Assembly (NCBI RefSeq): GCF_030506285.1
Contig: NZ_CP119422.1
Span: 2,604,001-2,668,000, forward strand
Source of the DNA: Catalinimonas niigatensis
Lineage (GTDB): Bacteria; Bacteroidota; Bacteroidia; Cytophagales; Cyclobacteriaceae
Reading direction: 5' to 3'
DNA length: 64,000 nt
Within the stretch, counting starts at the first letter, position 1. Each line of letters begins with the position of its first letter. Of the stretch, positions 8,022 through 17,787 are shown in pieces. The position numbers and the translations under genes were made by a program. The notes beneath the pieces were generated by a model, which saw nothing but the letters and a program-made list of their open reading frames with translations, was not told where the DNA came from and did not search any database.

Positions 8022-10379
8022 TCAAAAAATACTTTCTTCGTCAAGTTCTTCTATGGGTTGATCAACCATCATGGAATCTACTTCTTCGGTTTGATATCTG
8101 CCACAGTCAATTTCTATAGATAAGCCTCGGGAAGGTCGTTCAAAGGAACCTTTTTCGTAATCCAGTCTTTCATCTGCATACACCTTCTTCATATATTCTA
8201 CCCATATAGGCATTGCCATGCGGGCACCTTGTCCCAGGGCGAGCGTACTGAAGTGAACACTTCGGCTATCGCCTCCTACCCAGGCACCAGATACTAAATC
8301 TTTAGTAACACCCATGAACCACCCATCGGAATAGTTTTGTGTAGTACCTGTCTTGGCACCTACTTCATTCCCATCTCTTATCTCACGTGGAATTCCAGCT
8401 CCGGTACCCCCTTCCTCTTCTGTAGCTCCTCTAAGCATGTATAACATCAGGTAAGCCGTTTCTTCACTTAAAGCTTCGCGGGTATTTACAGGGTTTTCAT
8501 AGACTGTATTACCCTCTTTATCTTCAATACGTGTTATGAATACGGGTTCAGTCCAGGTACCATGATTTGCAAAAGTGCTATAAGCACCTACCATCTCGTA
8601 TACCGATACATCACCTCCCCCTCCTAATGCCAGCGCAGGCACTGCCTCAATATTACTCTGAATCCCAATCCTTTTAGCATATTCAACTACTGTTTCGGGA
8701 CCGATACGTTTCATGATAAAGGCTGTCACTGAATTCATTGATTTTGCCAGTGCATTTCTCAGAGTCATTCGTTCTCCCGAATATTCTCCTGTAGTATTCT
8801 TTGGCGTATATGTATCTTCTTCCCCATCTGTGTATACTGAAAAAGTCACCGGAGCGTCTACAACTTCGTAGCAGGGAGAATAGCCATTATCGATCGCTGC
8901 AGCATATACGAAAGGTTTAAAGGTAGAACCTGGCTGCCGCTTGCCCTGCATTACATGATCATACTTGAAATGCTTATGATTAATACCTCCCACCCAGGCT
9001 TTGATATGTCCGTTATGAGGGTCCATAGACATAAAACCGGAATGAAGAAAACTCTGATAGTACTTTACGGAATCGAGAGGACTCATTAGCGTATCTTTTT
9101 CCTGATTTTCAGATTTCCAGTCAAATACTTGCATATTTACCGGGGTATTCATCATAATATCAATAGAGTCATTATCCTTACCATACTTTTTCTCCAGGCT
9201 GCGATAACGATCAGAACGCTTAGAAATCATAGGAATAAACCCTTCCAGCACTTTACCATCTTCATCTCTCCAGGGAGCGCCTCTACCTTTCCAATGCTGA
9301 TCAAATAATTTTTGCTGGTTTTTCATATGGTTTTTTACTGCCTCTTCGGCATGCTCCTGCATACGGCTGTCGATGGTAGTATAAATTCTTAAACCATCTT
9401 CATAGAGGTCATAACCATGTTCTCTAGACCACTTCAAGAGCCAATTTTGAACTACAGTACGAAAATAGGTAGCAAGTCCTTCATTATGGCTTTCCACTTT
9501 AAAATCCAGCGCCATAGGTAAAGCAGTTAATGAATCATACGCGGATTGTGTCAAAAAACCATACTTTCGCATCTGGTTCATGACCACATTTCTCCTTCTG
9601 GTAGAGTTTTCCGGGTTTCTAGCTGGATTATAATAGGTAGCCGCTTTAAGCATGCCTACCAAGGTAGCAGATTCTTCTACTGTCAGGTCATAAGGATGTT
9701 TATTAAAAAAAGTCTTGGCCGCTACTTTGATCCCGAAGGAATTACTACTAAAGTTGGCGGTGTTCAGATACATCGCCAGAATTTCCTTTTTGGTATAATA
9801 TTTCTCCAGTTTTACCGCTACTATCCATTCTTTGGTTTTGACGATTACCATACGTAAACCTGGAATCTGCATTAGCGGACCTTCTTGCTCTCCTGTTCTC
9901 GTATTGTAGAGGTTTTTCGCAGTTTGTTGAGAAAGCGTACTACCTCCTCCTTCCAACCCACTGGCTCCAAAGGTTACTACATTTTTAAATACACCCCAGC
10001 CTACACGGACCAAGCTAATCAAGTCAATACCACTGTGATCTGTAAAACGGTAATCTTCAGTAGCAACCAGCGCATCGACCAGATTAGGTGAAAGCTCTTC
10101 ATAAGAAACCGGGCTCCTGTTTTCCCGATAATAACTTCCTAAAAGGATATTATCAGAAGAATAAAGGTGAGAGGATAGGTCACTTTTGGGGTTCTCCAAA
10201 GCCTCCAGACTTGGAAGTCCGCCATAAAGGCCCAGAAAGTCAATACTTACTGTGAAAATGTATAGTGGAAAGAATAACAGAAAAGCTAATAAAGCAATCC
10301 AGATACCCCTTACTATCCACATATACAATTTTTGCCGGCCTTTTTCCTGGCCTTCTTGCTTGCTCGTAGATTCAGACAT
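8022..10379 (-). CDS. Class A penicillin-binding protein (PBP1A family transglycosylase/transpeptidase)
   Basis: The 785-residue protein polymerises and crosslinks peptidoglycan. One membrane helix (about 22-48) anchors it. The GT51 domain follows, with catalytic Glu108 in EDYRF and the motifs GGSTLSQQTAKNLY and AMYLNTANFSSNSFG. The transpeptidase domain carries all three penicillin-binding motifs: S485-TFK488, S547-MN549 and K676-TGT. The C-terminal tail is acidic (SMMVDQPIEELDEESIF), without the basic extension of some homologues. The length is normal for the family. The downstream hairpin at 7967-7994 suggests that it ends its own transcript, and the sprE gene lies 95 bp upstream on the same strand. 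Confidence 0.95.
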   Translation of the reverse strand: MSESTSKQEGQEKGRQKLYMWIVRGIWIALLAFLLFFPLYIFTVSIDFLGLYGGLPSLEALENPKSDLSSHLYSSDNILLGSYYRENRSPVSYEELSPNLVDALVATEDYRFTDHSGIDLISLVRVGWGVFKNVVTFGASGLEGGGSTLSQQTAKNLYNTRTGEQEGPLMQIPGLRMVIVKTKEWIVAVKLEKYYTKKEILAMYLNTANFSSNSFGIKVAAKTFFNKHPYDLTVEESATLVGMLKAATYYNPARNPENSTRRRNVVMNQMRKYGFLTQSAYDSLTALPMALDFKVESHNEGLATYFRTVVQNWLLKWSREHGYDLYEDGLRIYTTIDSRMQEHAEEAVKNHMKNQQKLFDQHWKGRGAPWRDEDGKVLEGFIPMISKRSDRYRSLEKKYGKDNDSIDIMMNTPVNMQVFDWKSENQEKDTLMSPLDSVKYYQSFLHSGFMSMDPHNGHIKAWVGGINHKHFKYDHVMQGKRQPGSTFKPFVYAAAIDNGYSPCYEVVDAPVTFSVYTDGEEDTYTPKNTTGEYSGERMTLRNALAKSMNSVTAFIMKRIGPETVVEYAKRIGIQSNIEAVPALALGGGGDVSVYEMVGAYSTFANHGTWTEPVFITRIEDKEGNTVYENPVNTREALSEETAYLMLYMLRGATEEEGGTGAGIPREIRDGNEVGAKTGTTQNYSDGWFMGVTKDLVSGAWVGGDSRSVHFSTLALGQGARMAMPIWVEYMKKVYADERLDYEKGSFERPSRGLSIEIDCGRYQTEEVDSMMVDQPIEELDEESIF

Positions 10380-10474
10380 TGTGGTTTTGAGCTATTAAAC
10401 TGTAAATCCGGTTAATAATATATGTTTATGGAAGAAACGAAAATCAAACAAAATTGACTCCAAAAAAGCTGTCC

Positions 10475-13126
10475 TTAAAATTCCATGTAATGCTTTTCAA
10501 AAAAACGGAGATATTTGTCTACCTCTTGTGTTTGTAATAAGATATTTAAATTGTCCTCAGTAATGACAAAGCTGTCAGCTACTTCGTTCCTTTGACCTAC
10601 CGATAGCTGCTTTAGAGGGGTTTCTTCTCCAGTAAATTGGCGGTAATAATTCATCGCTCCTTCTTTATCAGCAAATTTTTCTACAATAATCATCACTTTT
10701 CCTCCCTCTAACATTAGGTTGGCCACCGTAAGAATATTTTCATCAAATTTCTGACTGTTAAATTCATTGATAGCTTTGGGCAAATCAGTAGAAATTTTCT
10801 GGACATTATTGTAGAGAATTATAAACGAATGCGGTCGGTCAAAACGCTCACGGTAATTTGCTCCTCTTCGCTTGGCCTCTTCTTCTTTAAAAGTACGTGA
10901 TTTTTCCAGTAGCTTTTCACCGTAGGCATACAACTCACTTTCCGGATATTCCTTCAGAAAATTCTGCAACCCAAGTTGGTACTGATAAAAGTCTTCTGTC
11001 TTACCGATGATCAGAATGCGAAGAAATTTCATATTATCAGTAAAGTCATTGGCAGTATACTCTTTCAGACTGGCAGTGATGATTTTTTCAGCCTCTTCAT
11101 ATTCACCTTCACCATAAAGTTTATAGGCTGACTTATACAATTGTTTTAACTTCTCACTTGCCAGGTTACTTTCTTCGCGGTAATTGGGGTTCTCCAGGAT
11201 TTTGGCATAGATACTTTCCGGATGGTCCTGCAGCAACTGATTTTTGTACTTGACATAGGTGTCGTCATCCAATGCTTTGTAGAGAAGGTAAAGCTCATAC
11301 AACACTTCTGGCTTGTGCTCAGATTGAGGAAAGCGAGCCAGCATGGTCTCAAAGGTTTCTATGGCATTATGCTTTTCTTCCAGGTCAAAGTTATATATCC
11401 CTCCCAGTTTGTAATAGGCTTCCTCTATGCTTAGCAATGCCTGCTGCTGTGCTTCTTCTGTAAATGGAATATTGGCATACAACTGCTGTTTCCTGTTATC
11501 AGCCGTGTTTTCAACCACTGCTCCCTGAGTGGGTATGCTTGCGGCAGCATCAATCGCTTCTACATCATTTGAAGCAAAGTTACCTTCAATAGTTTTCTCA
11601 GATCTCCGCCAGTTATCCTCCAATTCACGGTTTCCCCAACGACGGATATAGGCAGTACGCCCTATACTAAGGGCTGAGGGGGTATAAAAATACCAGTTCT
11701 CTCCACTTCCGGCTTGTGCGCCTCCTTCCTGCTGCATAAATGGTGACTGTACCTGTTCAAAACTGTTATTTCTTACATTACGGCTCCGACGTAAATTCTC
11801 TCTTTCCTGCTCAGCCGCACGCTGATCTTCTTCTAAGATGACTTGATCCAGATAAGCGCTAAGCTCCAGAGAATCAATTTTGGCTAAAGCCAATAAGCTA
11901 TCCTGTTCCTGTATGATGCCTAGCTGTTGCACAAAATTGTCCAGTACCTGCTGCCTTTCGGCTATCTGAGGGTATTCTTCTTCATCCTGAGGAAGTACGC
12001 TCATGGTACTGTCATAATATACTTTCGCCAACTGATAGTCTTTTTTATCGCTGTAATAAATTTTTCCCAGGGCAAGGTAAGCATAGGCTTTTTGGCGATT
12101 GTTGTTAAGGCTGGCTTGTATAGACTCATTGTAATATTCCATCGCCTCATCCAGATTGCCCTGCTTCTGTTCAAAAGCTGCCATTTCGTAATAGATCTTG
12201 TCCTTATACTCCAGGTTTTTTTTGTCCTTAAGAAGCTTTCGGAAGTACTTCCTAATCTTTCGGGTATCATTTTCTTTGGAGAGGTCGTATACCTGGGCCA
12301 TGTTCAAGCGGGCATAAAAGTACAGTTCATACTCAGGATTACTTTTAAGTACCTCTTCATAATTCTGATAAGCCTGCGCATCAAAACCCAGATCCTGGTA
12401 AATTTGTCCAATGATAAAATAAGTACGTGCCCTGCCTTCTTCATTGTGCAAAAGGGGAGCAGCCAGTAGAAGATTACCTACCATATTACTATAATCTTCA
12501 TTGAGTTGAGCAAGATAAGCCCGGGTGAGGTATAGCTTAGCCTTATTTTTGTCATTCAGCTTTTCTTTCTTCAAAAAGTCTGATACAGCAATCGCATTGT
12601 TTTGCTCCAGGGCATCAATAAAAGTCCGCATCAGGTGTATCAAAGCACTGTGCCGCGCGTCATCATCTTCACTCTCAGTATTGACAAATTTGAAGGTTTT
12701 GATGGCATCTTCATAATTCTGATTGTACATACGGCATTGTCCAATCAGGATATAGCTATCATCTGCCCAGCGGCTTTTGGGATGGCGCTCAATAGCAATA
12801 GAGGCTTTCTTCATGCAGTCTTCCACCTTATCCTTCATTGTATTGATAAGACTGGTGTCCACCTCAGGATATATCCTTAGTATGTCGTTAAAATTGTTTT
12901 CCTGACTTTCCTGAATAGCCGCCTGAATTTCATCCATGCGCATCTGAGCATAAAAGTAGGCATTATATCTGGCCGTCGTATTATGATATACACTGGCCAC
13001 CATGCCATTCCTCTCCGGTGCACAAGCAGAAAAGCACCATAACAGTAAAGTATAGTATAGAATGTAATATTTGGAAAAAACTTTTACCTTCAAATGATTA
13101 ATATTTAGATTTATAGTAAAGCTCAC
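10475..13126 (-). CDS. sprE: Type IX secretion system periplasmic lipoprotein PorW/SprE
   Basis: The 883-residue protein starts with GTG at 13126. It has a lipoprotein signal with lipidated Cys35 (CFSAC), followed by the family's hallmark YHNTTARYNAYFYA at 47-60. The rest is a long TPR solenoid (for example AYQNYEEVLKSNPEYELYFYARLNMAQVYDL and AIETFETMLARFPQSEHKPEVLYELYLLY) with a C-terminal FEKHY segment. In Flavobacterium and Porphyromonas, SprE/PorW is needed for T9SS secretion and gliding, where it is thought to bridge outer-membrane and trans-envelope parts of the machine. The T9SS-sorted protein at 60559-63627 is a possible client. The gene is divergent from the M23 peptidase gene at 13216. 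Confidence 0.88.
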   Translation of the reverse strand: MSFTINLNINHLKVKVFSKYYILYYTLLLWCFSACAPERNGMVASVYHNTTARYNAYFYAQMRMDEIQAAIQESQENNFNDILRIYPEVDTSLINTMKDKVEDCMKKASIAIERHPKSRWADDSYILIGQCRMYNQNYEDAIKTFKFVNTESEDDDARHSALIHLMRTFIDALEQNNAIAVSDFLKKEKLNDKNKAKLYLTRAYLAQLNEDYSNMVGNLLLAAPLLHNEEGRARTYFIIGQIYQDLGFDAQAYQNYEEVLKSNPEYELYFYARLNMAQVYDLSKENDTRKIRKYFRKLLKDKKNLEYKDKIYYEMAAFEQKQGNLDEAMEYYNESIQASLNNNRQKAYAYLALGKIYYSDKKDYQLAKVYYDSTMSVLPQDEEEYPQIAERQQVLDNFVQQLGIIQEQDSLLALAKIDSLELSAYLDQVILEEDQRAAEQERENLRRSRNVRNNSFEQVQSPFMQQEGGAQAGSGENWYFYTPSALSIGRTAYIRRWGNRELEDNWRRSEKTIEGNFASNDVEAIDAAASIPTQGAVVENTADNRKQQLYANIPFTEEAQQQALLSIEEAYYKLGGIYNFDLEEKHNAIETFETMLARFPQSEHKPEVLYELYLLYKALDDDTYVKYKNQLLQDHPESIYAKILENPNYREESNLASEKLKQLYKSAYKLYGEGEYEEAEKIITASLKEYTANDFTDNMKFLRILIIGKTEDFYQYQLGLQNFLKEYPESELYAYGEKLLEKSRTFKEEEAKRRGANYRERFDRPHSFIILYNNVQKISTDLPKAINEFNSQKFDENILTVANLMLEGGKVMIIVEKFADKEGAMNYYRQFTGEETPLKQLSVGQRNEVADSFVITEDNLNILLQTQEVDKYLRFFEKHYMEF

Positions 13127-13179
13127 TACAGGCTATTGGTAGCGCGTGCTATTCAATTAGTCTAATATTTTTTAATGGT

Positions 13180-13188
13180 TACTTTTGT
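13180..13188 (+). promoter_or_regulatory. Candidate Bacteroidota -7 box upstream of the M23-bactofilin-atp genes
   Basis: TACTTTTGT matches the Bacteroidota -7 consensus TAnnTTTGY exactly and lies 28 bp upstream of the TTG start at 13216. No convincing -33 TTTG is visible at the right distance, so support is partial. Confidence 0.4.
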
Positions 13189-13215
13189 CCTGTCGGAGAA
13201 TTTAATTATAATACT

Positions 13216-14088
13216 TTGAAGTCTAGGAAAACATTTTCAAATCGCTTAACTACCAGATATCTACTCATCGTTCGTAACGAAGAGGATTTTGCTGAGAAGA
13301 CGACATTCACATTTACTTACGCAAAGTTAGTCCTTTTCATTGTATCTGTGAGTATAATAATGTTGATTGGTAGTTTATTTTTGGTAAATACCTTACTAGA
13401 GCAGTGGTTCGATCCAAGATACGCTCAGGCTGAATCTAACCGGAAACTTATTGAGTTATCGATGATGGTAGATTCACTGGAACAGCAGGTAGAAAAGAAG
13501 CAGAGCTTTATTTCTTCTTTCCAGCGTGTAGTAAGAGGAGATTCTATCCATGACAATGAACAACTTTATATTGAAAACTCCGGAGATAGAACAGTAAGTA
13601 CAGAACCAAACCGGAATCCGGAAATATCGGGCGTTGACTCGCAATTTCGTCAGGAGTTTGAAGAGGATGGCGTTGAATTATTAACAGTTACTAGCAATGG
13701 TACATCTAACCAATTGGATGAGCTGTTCTTTTTTACTCCTATTACGGGAATTATATCTTCTGCCTATAACCCCAAGCAAGGACATTATGGAGTAGATGTG
13801 GTTTCTAAGAAGAATGAACCGATCAAGTCGGTAGCTGACGGCACAGTAATATTGGCTTCCTGGACACAGGATGCAGGCTATGTGATTACTGTTCAACATC
13901 GGAGCAATGTAATTTCTGTCTATAAACATAATTCCAGTCTGTTGAAAAAAACCGGGGATTTTGTAAATGCAGGCGATGTTATTGCTATTATTGGAAATAC
14001 AGGAGAACTTACTTCAGGACCTCACCTGCACTTTGAGCTGTGGTATAATGGTAATCCTGTAGATCCTGAAGAGTTTGTATCATTTTAA
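13216..14088 (+). CDS. Membrane-anchored M23 family metallopeptidase (LytM domain)
   Basis: The 290-residue protein begins at a TTG, because no ATG precedes the membrane helix at about 35-57. A short coiled-coil (about 75-100) and a linker lead to the LytM domain. Zinc ligands are visible as H190-YGVD194 and as the last histidine of HLH in GPHLHFELW (270-272). The family cleaves peptidoglycan cross-bridges, and the complete ligand set suggests an active enzyme. It lies 9 bp before the bactofilin gene. M23-bactofilin pairs are known to shape local cell-wall synthesis, so the two products probably act together. Confidence 0.9.
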   Translation: MKSRKTFSNRLTTRYLLIVRNEEDFAEKTTFTFTYAKLVLFIVSVSIIMLIGSLFLVNTLLEQWFDPRYAQAESNRKLIELSMMVDSLEQQVEKKQSFISSFQRVVRGDSIHDNEQLYIENSGDRTVSTEPNRNPEISGVDSQFRQEFEEDGVELLTVTSNGTSNQLDELFFFTPITGIISSAYNPKQGHYGVDVVSKKNEPIKSVADGTVILASWTQDAGYVITVQHRSNVISVYKHNSSLLKKTGDFVNAGDVIAIIGNTGELTSGPHLHFELWYNGNPVDPEEFVSF

Positions 14089-14097
14089 TTTACATAC

Positions 14098-14580
14098 ATG
14101 ACAATGTTCAGTAACAACCAAAAAGAGAAGGTAAAGACGGAAGAAGCTAGTAATTCTAGCAGCATTATAGGAAAAGGTACATCCGTGGAAGGAGACCTTC
14201 ATACCGTAGGAAACATACGTATTGAGGGCGATGTTAAAGGAAATGTAACCTGTAAGTCAAAGATTGCTCTGGGACAGTCTTCTTATGTAGAGGGTACAGT
14301 ACTTGCCCAAAACGCTGAAATAGCAGGAGAGATACAGGGATCTATTGAAATTTCTGAGTTACTTATCCTCAGACCTACTGCCGTGATTCATGGAGATATT
14401 ATTACCAATAAGTTGATCGTAGAATCAGGGGCGACTTTCAACGGATCTTGCCGTATGGGTGTCTCAGTAAATGACATTGACTTTGAGGACGACCCAGAAG
14501 AAACAGAATTAGATGCTGAACAAGAAGATGATGTCGAATCAACCTCAAACTCCAAAAAAACGGAGTCAAGATCAATTTAA
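14098..14580 (+). CDS. Bactofilin (polymer-forming cytoskeletal protein)
   Basis: The 160-residue product has a short disordered N-terminus, then a right-handed beta-helix core with the typical bactofilin rhythm (SIIGKGTSVEGDLHTVGNIRIEGDVKGNV, then SYVEGTVLAQNAEIAGEIQGSI). It ends in a very acidic tail (FEDDPEETELDAEQEDDVES). Bactofilins polymerise without nucleotide at the inner membrane. The second ATG (14104) is an equally good start. The 3' end overlaps the next gene, so this gene is coupled to the atp operon as well as to the upstream peptidase. Confidence 0.92.
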   Translation: MTMFSNNQKEKVKTEEASNSSSIIGKGTSVEGDLHTVGNIRIEGDVKGNVTCKSKIALGQSSYVEGTVLAQNAEIAGEIQGSIEISELLILRPTAVIHGDIITNKLIVESGATFNGSCRMGVSVNDIDFEDDPEETELDAEQEDDVESTSNSKKTESRSI

Positions 14581-14764
14581 GACCTACGTTAAATACTCTG
14601 GTTTGGCTTTCCAAATGATTGCTGTACTGGGATTGGCTGTATGGGGTGGTATGAAGCTGGATGATAAAATGGGCAATGGTTTTCCGTTATTTACGATTAT
14701 CTTTGCCCTTATTGCTTTTGCAGGCTCACTCATCGTTATCATTCGTGGCTTACCTAAAGAGTAA
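14528..14764 (+). CDS. AtpZ/AtpI-like protein
   Basis: The 78-residue protein (an ATG ATG pair at 14528/14531, with another ATG at 14513) has two transmembrane helices (FQMIAVLGLAVWGGMKLDDKM and FPLFTIIFALIAFAGSLIVII). The GGMKLDDK turn is characteristic of AtpZ/AtpI proteins, which assist ATP synthase c-ring assembly or carry Mg/Ca. The start lies inside the bactofilin gene and the stop is adjacent to the ATG of the next gene, consistent with translational coupling. Confidence 0.85.
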   Translation: MMSNQPQTPKKRSQDQFKTYVKYSGLAFQMIAVLGLAVWGGMKLDDKMGNGFPLFTIIFALIAFAGSLIVIIRGLPKE

Positions 14765-15190
14765 ATGCTGGAAACCAAGAAATCGTGGCTGGCATTGTTC
14801 CTATATGCCTTAGTGCTTAGTTTTATTACTTTTCTTACAAAGACGATGGCTCCCGCTATGGTGTATCAGGGAGCCTACTTCATCATTATTTTTTTTTTAC
14901 TACTCACTCTTTTCACCCATTACATCACATTACAAGGACTAAAACATATACCTGATAAGTTTGCACTGGTGTATTTAGGTACCATGACTTTCCGCTTGTT
15001 GGTGAGCTTAGGCATTATTTTAATAGTATTTCTTCAAGAGGTTCCTGATAGGATAACTTTTGTTATCAACTTTGCTATTATGTATTTAGCTTTTTTAATT
15101 TTTGAAATATATGCCTTATTAACTACCTTGCGCTCAAATTTTCAAACGAGGGCAGAAAATGGGGAAAAAAAGCAAGAAAAACTACCGTAA
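14765..15190 (+). CDS. Four-helix membrane protein of the atp operon
   Basis: The 141-residue protein has four predicted membrane helices (about 7-27, 33-53, 68-90, 96-118) and a basic, hydrophilic tail. I recognise it only as a conserved type of small integral membrane protein found between AtpZ and AtpB in Bacteroidota, in the place AtpI-like subunits occupy elsewhere. A role in ATP synthase assembly is inferred. It starts directly at the stop of the AtpZ-like gene, and its last 32 bp overlap the start of atpB. Confidence 0.7.
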   Translation: MLETKKSWLALFLYALVLSFITFLTKTMAPAMVYQGAYFIIIFFLLLTLFTHYITLQGLKHIPDKFALVYLGTMTFRLLVSLGIILIVFLQEVPDRITFVINFAIMYLAFLIFEIYALLTTLRSNFQTRAENGEKKQEKLP

Positions 15191-16271
15191 CTTATTCTTA
15201 ATCAGCTACATAATTCTATTACTTTTTGCACTACCTATAAGTCAGCTCAAGGCTGCTGAGGTAGAGCCTGATACTGAAACCGAAGGACCTACCGAATTTA
15301 TCTTTCACCATATTGCTGATTCTTACGACTGGCACTTTGTTACCATAGGGCATACGCATGTAACGCTTCCTTTGCCGCTCATCCTTTATTCTGAAGATCG
15401 GGGAGTAGAGGTATTCATGTCTTCTAATTTTCTCGATGAAGAGCATAACTATGTTCCTTACCAAGGGTACGCATTGGAAGATGATGGCCAACATCTGGTT
15501 TCTGTGGAGGGGCGTACTTTCTATGATTTTTCTATTACAAAAAACATTGCGGCTATGCTGCTCAGTGTCATTGTGATGCTGATTATTTTTCCGGCGGCGG
15601 CCTCAAGGTATAAGAACAATCCTGCTTCAGCACCCAAAGGCCTCCAGTCATTTATTGAACCCGTGGTGATATTTATTCGCGATGAGGTGGCAATTCCGGC
15701 GATCGGAGTGCATAAGTATCAAAGGTTTATGCCTTACTTACTTACAGTGTTTTTCTTTATTCTGATCAACAATCTGTTAGGGTTGCTACCGGGTGCGGCC
15801 AATGTCACAGGCAATATCTCCATTACCCTTACACTGGCATTATTTACTTTTTTGATTACTCAATTTAGTGGTAATAAAAATTATTGGAAACACGTATTCA
15901 ACACACCTGGAGTACCCTGGTGGCTGCTGCCTATCATGATTCCAGTAGAACTTATTGGTTTGTTTACCAAGCCTTTTTCGTTAATGGTAAGGCTTTTTGC
16001 AAACATTACTGCCGGGCATATCATTATCCTTAGTATCATCGGACTGATATTCATTTTTGAAAGCATTGCTGTAGGTCCGGTGAGCGTACTCTTTGCCGCA
16101 GTTATGAACTTTCTTGAATTGTTAGTTGCTCTCCTACAAGCTTTTGTATTTACACTGCTTTCAGCCATTTATTTTGGAGGCGCTGTAGAAGATCATCATC
16201 ATGAAGAAGGTAAAGCGCTGGAAGACGAAAACGCAAATGCTCCTTTGCAGACTGATTCTGCCATGATATAA
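15159..16271 (+). CDS. atpB: ATP synthase F0 subunit a
   Basis: The 370-residue protein forms the proton half-channels against the c-ring. The essential arginine is Arg278 in LMVRLFANITAGH. It is about 100 residues longer than the E. coli subunit. The N-terminus has a signal-like helix (about 10-28) followed by about 90 hydrophilic residues before the first channel helix near 128. The C-terminal tail is histidine- and acid-rich (EDHHHEEGKALEDE). An N-terminal extension of this kind is usual in Bacteroidota. The start overlaps the previous gene by 32 bp. Confidence 0.95.
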   Translation: MGKKSKKNYRNLFLISYIILLLFALPISQLKAAEVEPDTETEGPTEFIFHHIADSYDWHFVTIGHTHVTLPLPLILYSEDRGVEVFMSSNFLDEEHNYVPYQGYALEDDGQHLVSVEGRTFYDFSITKNIAAMLLSVIVMLIIFPAAASRYKNNPASAPKGLQSFIEPVVIFIRDEVAIPAIGVHKYQRFMPYLLTVFFFILINNLLGLLPGAANVTGNISITLTLALFTFLITQFSGNKNYWKHVFNTPGVPWWLLPIMIPVELIGLFTKPFSLMVRLFANITAGHIIILSIIGLIFIFESIAVGPVSVLFAAVMNFLELLVALLQAFVFTLLSAIYFGGAVEDHHHEEGKALEDENANAPLQTDSAMI

Positions 16272-16313
16272 ATCGCTTTCATTTGTTTCATTCATATAAA
16301 TAGTTAAACCCTT

Positions 16314-16574
16314 ATGTTGTTAGCTTTATTATTACAAGCAGCCGCCGAAACGGTTTCCGGATTAGGAACCATGGGCGCTGGTCTTGGTGCCGGAATAGTT
16401 GCATTAGGCGCTGGTCTCGGTATTGGAAAAATTGGTGGTTCTGCTATGGAAGCTATCGCTCGTCAGCCTGAGGCTAGCGGACGTATTCAAACTGCCATGA
16501 TTATCGTAGCTGCTCTGATTGAAGGTGTTGCTCTTTTTGGAGTAATTATCTGTCTGATTATAGCAACTGCCTAA
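16314..16574 (+). CDS. atpE: ATP synthase F0 subunit c
   Basis: The 86-residue hairpin protein has two glycine-rich helices joined by the polar loop ARQPE. The ion-binding carboxylate is Glu70 in AALIEGVALFG. The residue after it is Gly rather than the Ser/Thr seen in sodium-binding c subunits, so a proton-driven enzyme is expected. A strong hairpin follows 14 bp after the stop. Confidence 0.96.
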   Translation: MLLALLLQAAAETVSGLGTMGAGLGAGIVALGAGLGIGKIGGSAMEAIARQPEASGRIQTAMIIVAALIEGVALFGVIICLIIATA

Positions 16575-16587
16575 CGCAATCTTGGAT

Positions 16588-16618
16588 ACCGGCTCATAGC
16601 ATTAGGCTTTGAGCCGGT
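16588..16618 (+). other. Intercistronic hairpin between atpE and atpF
   Basis: ACCGGCTCA (16588-16596) and TGAGCCGGT (16610-16618) form a perfect 9-bp stem with a 13-nt loop, followed by GTTTTGATG. The T-run is too short for a strong terminator. It could be a partial terminator or an mRNA stabiliser that raises atpE over the downstream genes. Confidence 0.7.
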
Positions 16619-16660
16619 GTTTTGATGAAACAAATCATATTCTCTTAATTTAAAAATACA

Positions 16661-17155
16661 ATGGATTTACTTACCCCAGATTTTGGACTTATATTCTGGC
16701 AGATCCTTATCTTTTTGGTAGTACTTTTTGTTCTTTCCAAATTTGCCTGGAAACCCATGATCAATGGATTGAACGAGCGTGAAAACTCTATAGAAGAAGC
16801 ATTACTTTCTGCAGAAAAAGCCAAAAATGAAATGGCACAGTTGAAAGCCGATAATGAAAAATTATTGGCTGAAGCAAGAAGAGAAAGAGATCATATTCTC
16901 AAAGATGCCACTGCCGCAGCTAATAAGCTGAGAGAAGAAGCTCGTGAGCAAGCCTCTCACGAAGGAGCACGTATTGTAGCTGACGCTAAGGCTTCCATTG
17001 ATCTGCACAAAAAGGCCGCTTTGGCTGATATAAAAGAGCAGGTAGCAACGCTTTCGGTTCAGGTTGCTGAAAAGATTTTACGAGAAAAACTCAGTGACGA
17101 CAAAGCACAGAAAGAGTACGTCTCAAAACTGGTGAAAGATTTAAATGTTAATTAA
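16661..17155 (+). CDS. atpF: ATP synthase F0 subunit b
   Basis: The 164-residue product has one N-terminal membrane helix (about 8-30, LIFWQILIFLVVLFVLSKFAW) and a long charged coiled-coil stalk of alternating Lys/Glu/Ala residues. It is the peripheral stator linking subunit a to F1 through delta. Length is normal for the family. Confidence 0.95.
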   Translation: MDLLTPDFGLIFWQILIFLVVLFVLSKFAWKPMINGLNERENSIEEALLSAEKAKNEMAQLKADNEKLLAEARRERDHILKDATAAANKLREEAREQASHEGARIVADAKASIDLHKKAALADIKEQVATLSVQVAEKILREKLSDDKAQKEYVSKLVKDLNVN

Positions 17156-17195
17156 CCAGTAAATTCTAGGTTAATATAAAATTGTAATTTCATAC

Positions 17196-17753
17196 ATGGT
17201 GAATTCAAGAGTAGCATCACGTTATGCGAAGTCACTGCTGGATCTGGCAGTAGAAAAAGGTATTTTGAAGGAGGTTTTTAAAGATATGGTGCTTTTCGGC
17301 AAGACATGCAAAGCCAACCGTAGCTTGGTGTTGATGCTTCGCAATCCTATCATCCATCACGATAAAAAGAAAGCTGTGCTTTATGCACTTTTCAAAGATA
17401 AATTTCACCCTGCTACTCTGACGCTCTTTGACATCATCACTCGCAAAAACCGGGAAAATTATTTACCTGCAATCGCAGAGTCATTTGAAATCCAGTATCG
17501 TTTGCATCAGGGAATTGCCAAAGCAATAGTGATTACTCCTGTACCACTCACTGAGGTTTTAAGAAAACAGTTTATAGAACTGGTAGCCAAACAAACCGGA
17601 AAAGAAATAGACCTGGAGGAGAAGATTGACCCTTCTATCATCGGTGGATATGTGTTGAAGATTGGTGATCAGCAGATGGATAACTCCGTAAAGGCCAAAC
17701 TAAAAACACTTTCATACGAATTTTCAGACGATAGCTTTGTAAAATCATTCTGA
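17196..17753 (+). CDS. atpH: ATP synthase F1 subunit delta
   Basis: This 185-residue protein has the OSCP/delta pattern: an N-terminal six-helix domain starting with RVASRYAKSLLDLA, and the C-terminal signature (KIDPSIIGGYVLKIGDQQMDNSVKAKL, about 145-172). It joins subunit b to the top of F1. It is 40 bp from atpF and 34 bp from atpA. Confidence 0.95.
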   Translation: MVNSRVASRYAKSLLDLAVEKGILKEVFKDMVLFGKTCKANRSLVLMLRNPIIHHDKKKAVLYALFKDKFHPATLTLFDIITRKNRENYLPAIAESFEIQYRLHQGIAKAIVITPVPLTEVLRKQFIELVAKQTGKEIDLEEKIDPSIIGGYVLKIGDQQMDNSVKAKLKTLSYEFSDDSFVKSF

Positions 17754-17787
17754 TTGAATTTTACTTTAATTTAAAACCCGATATATA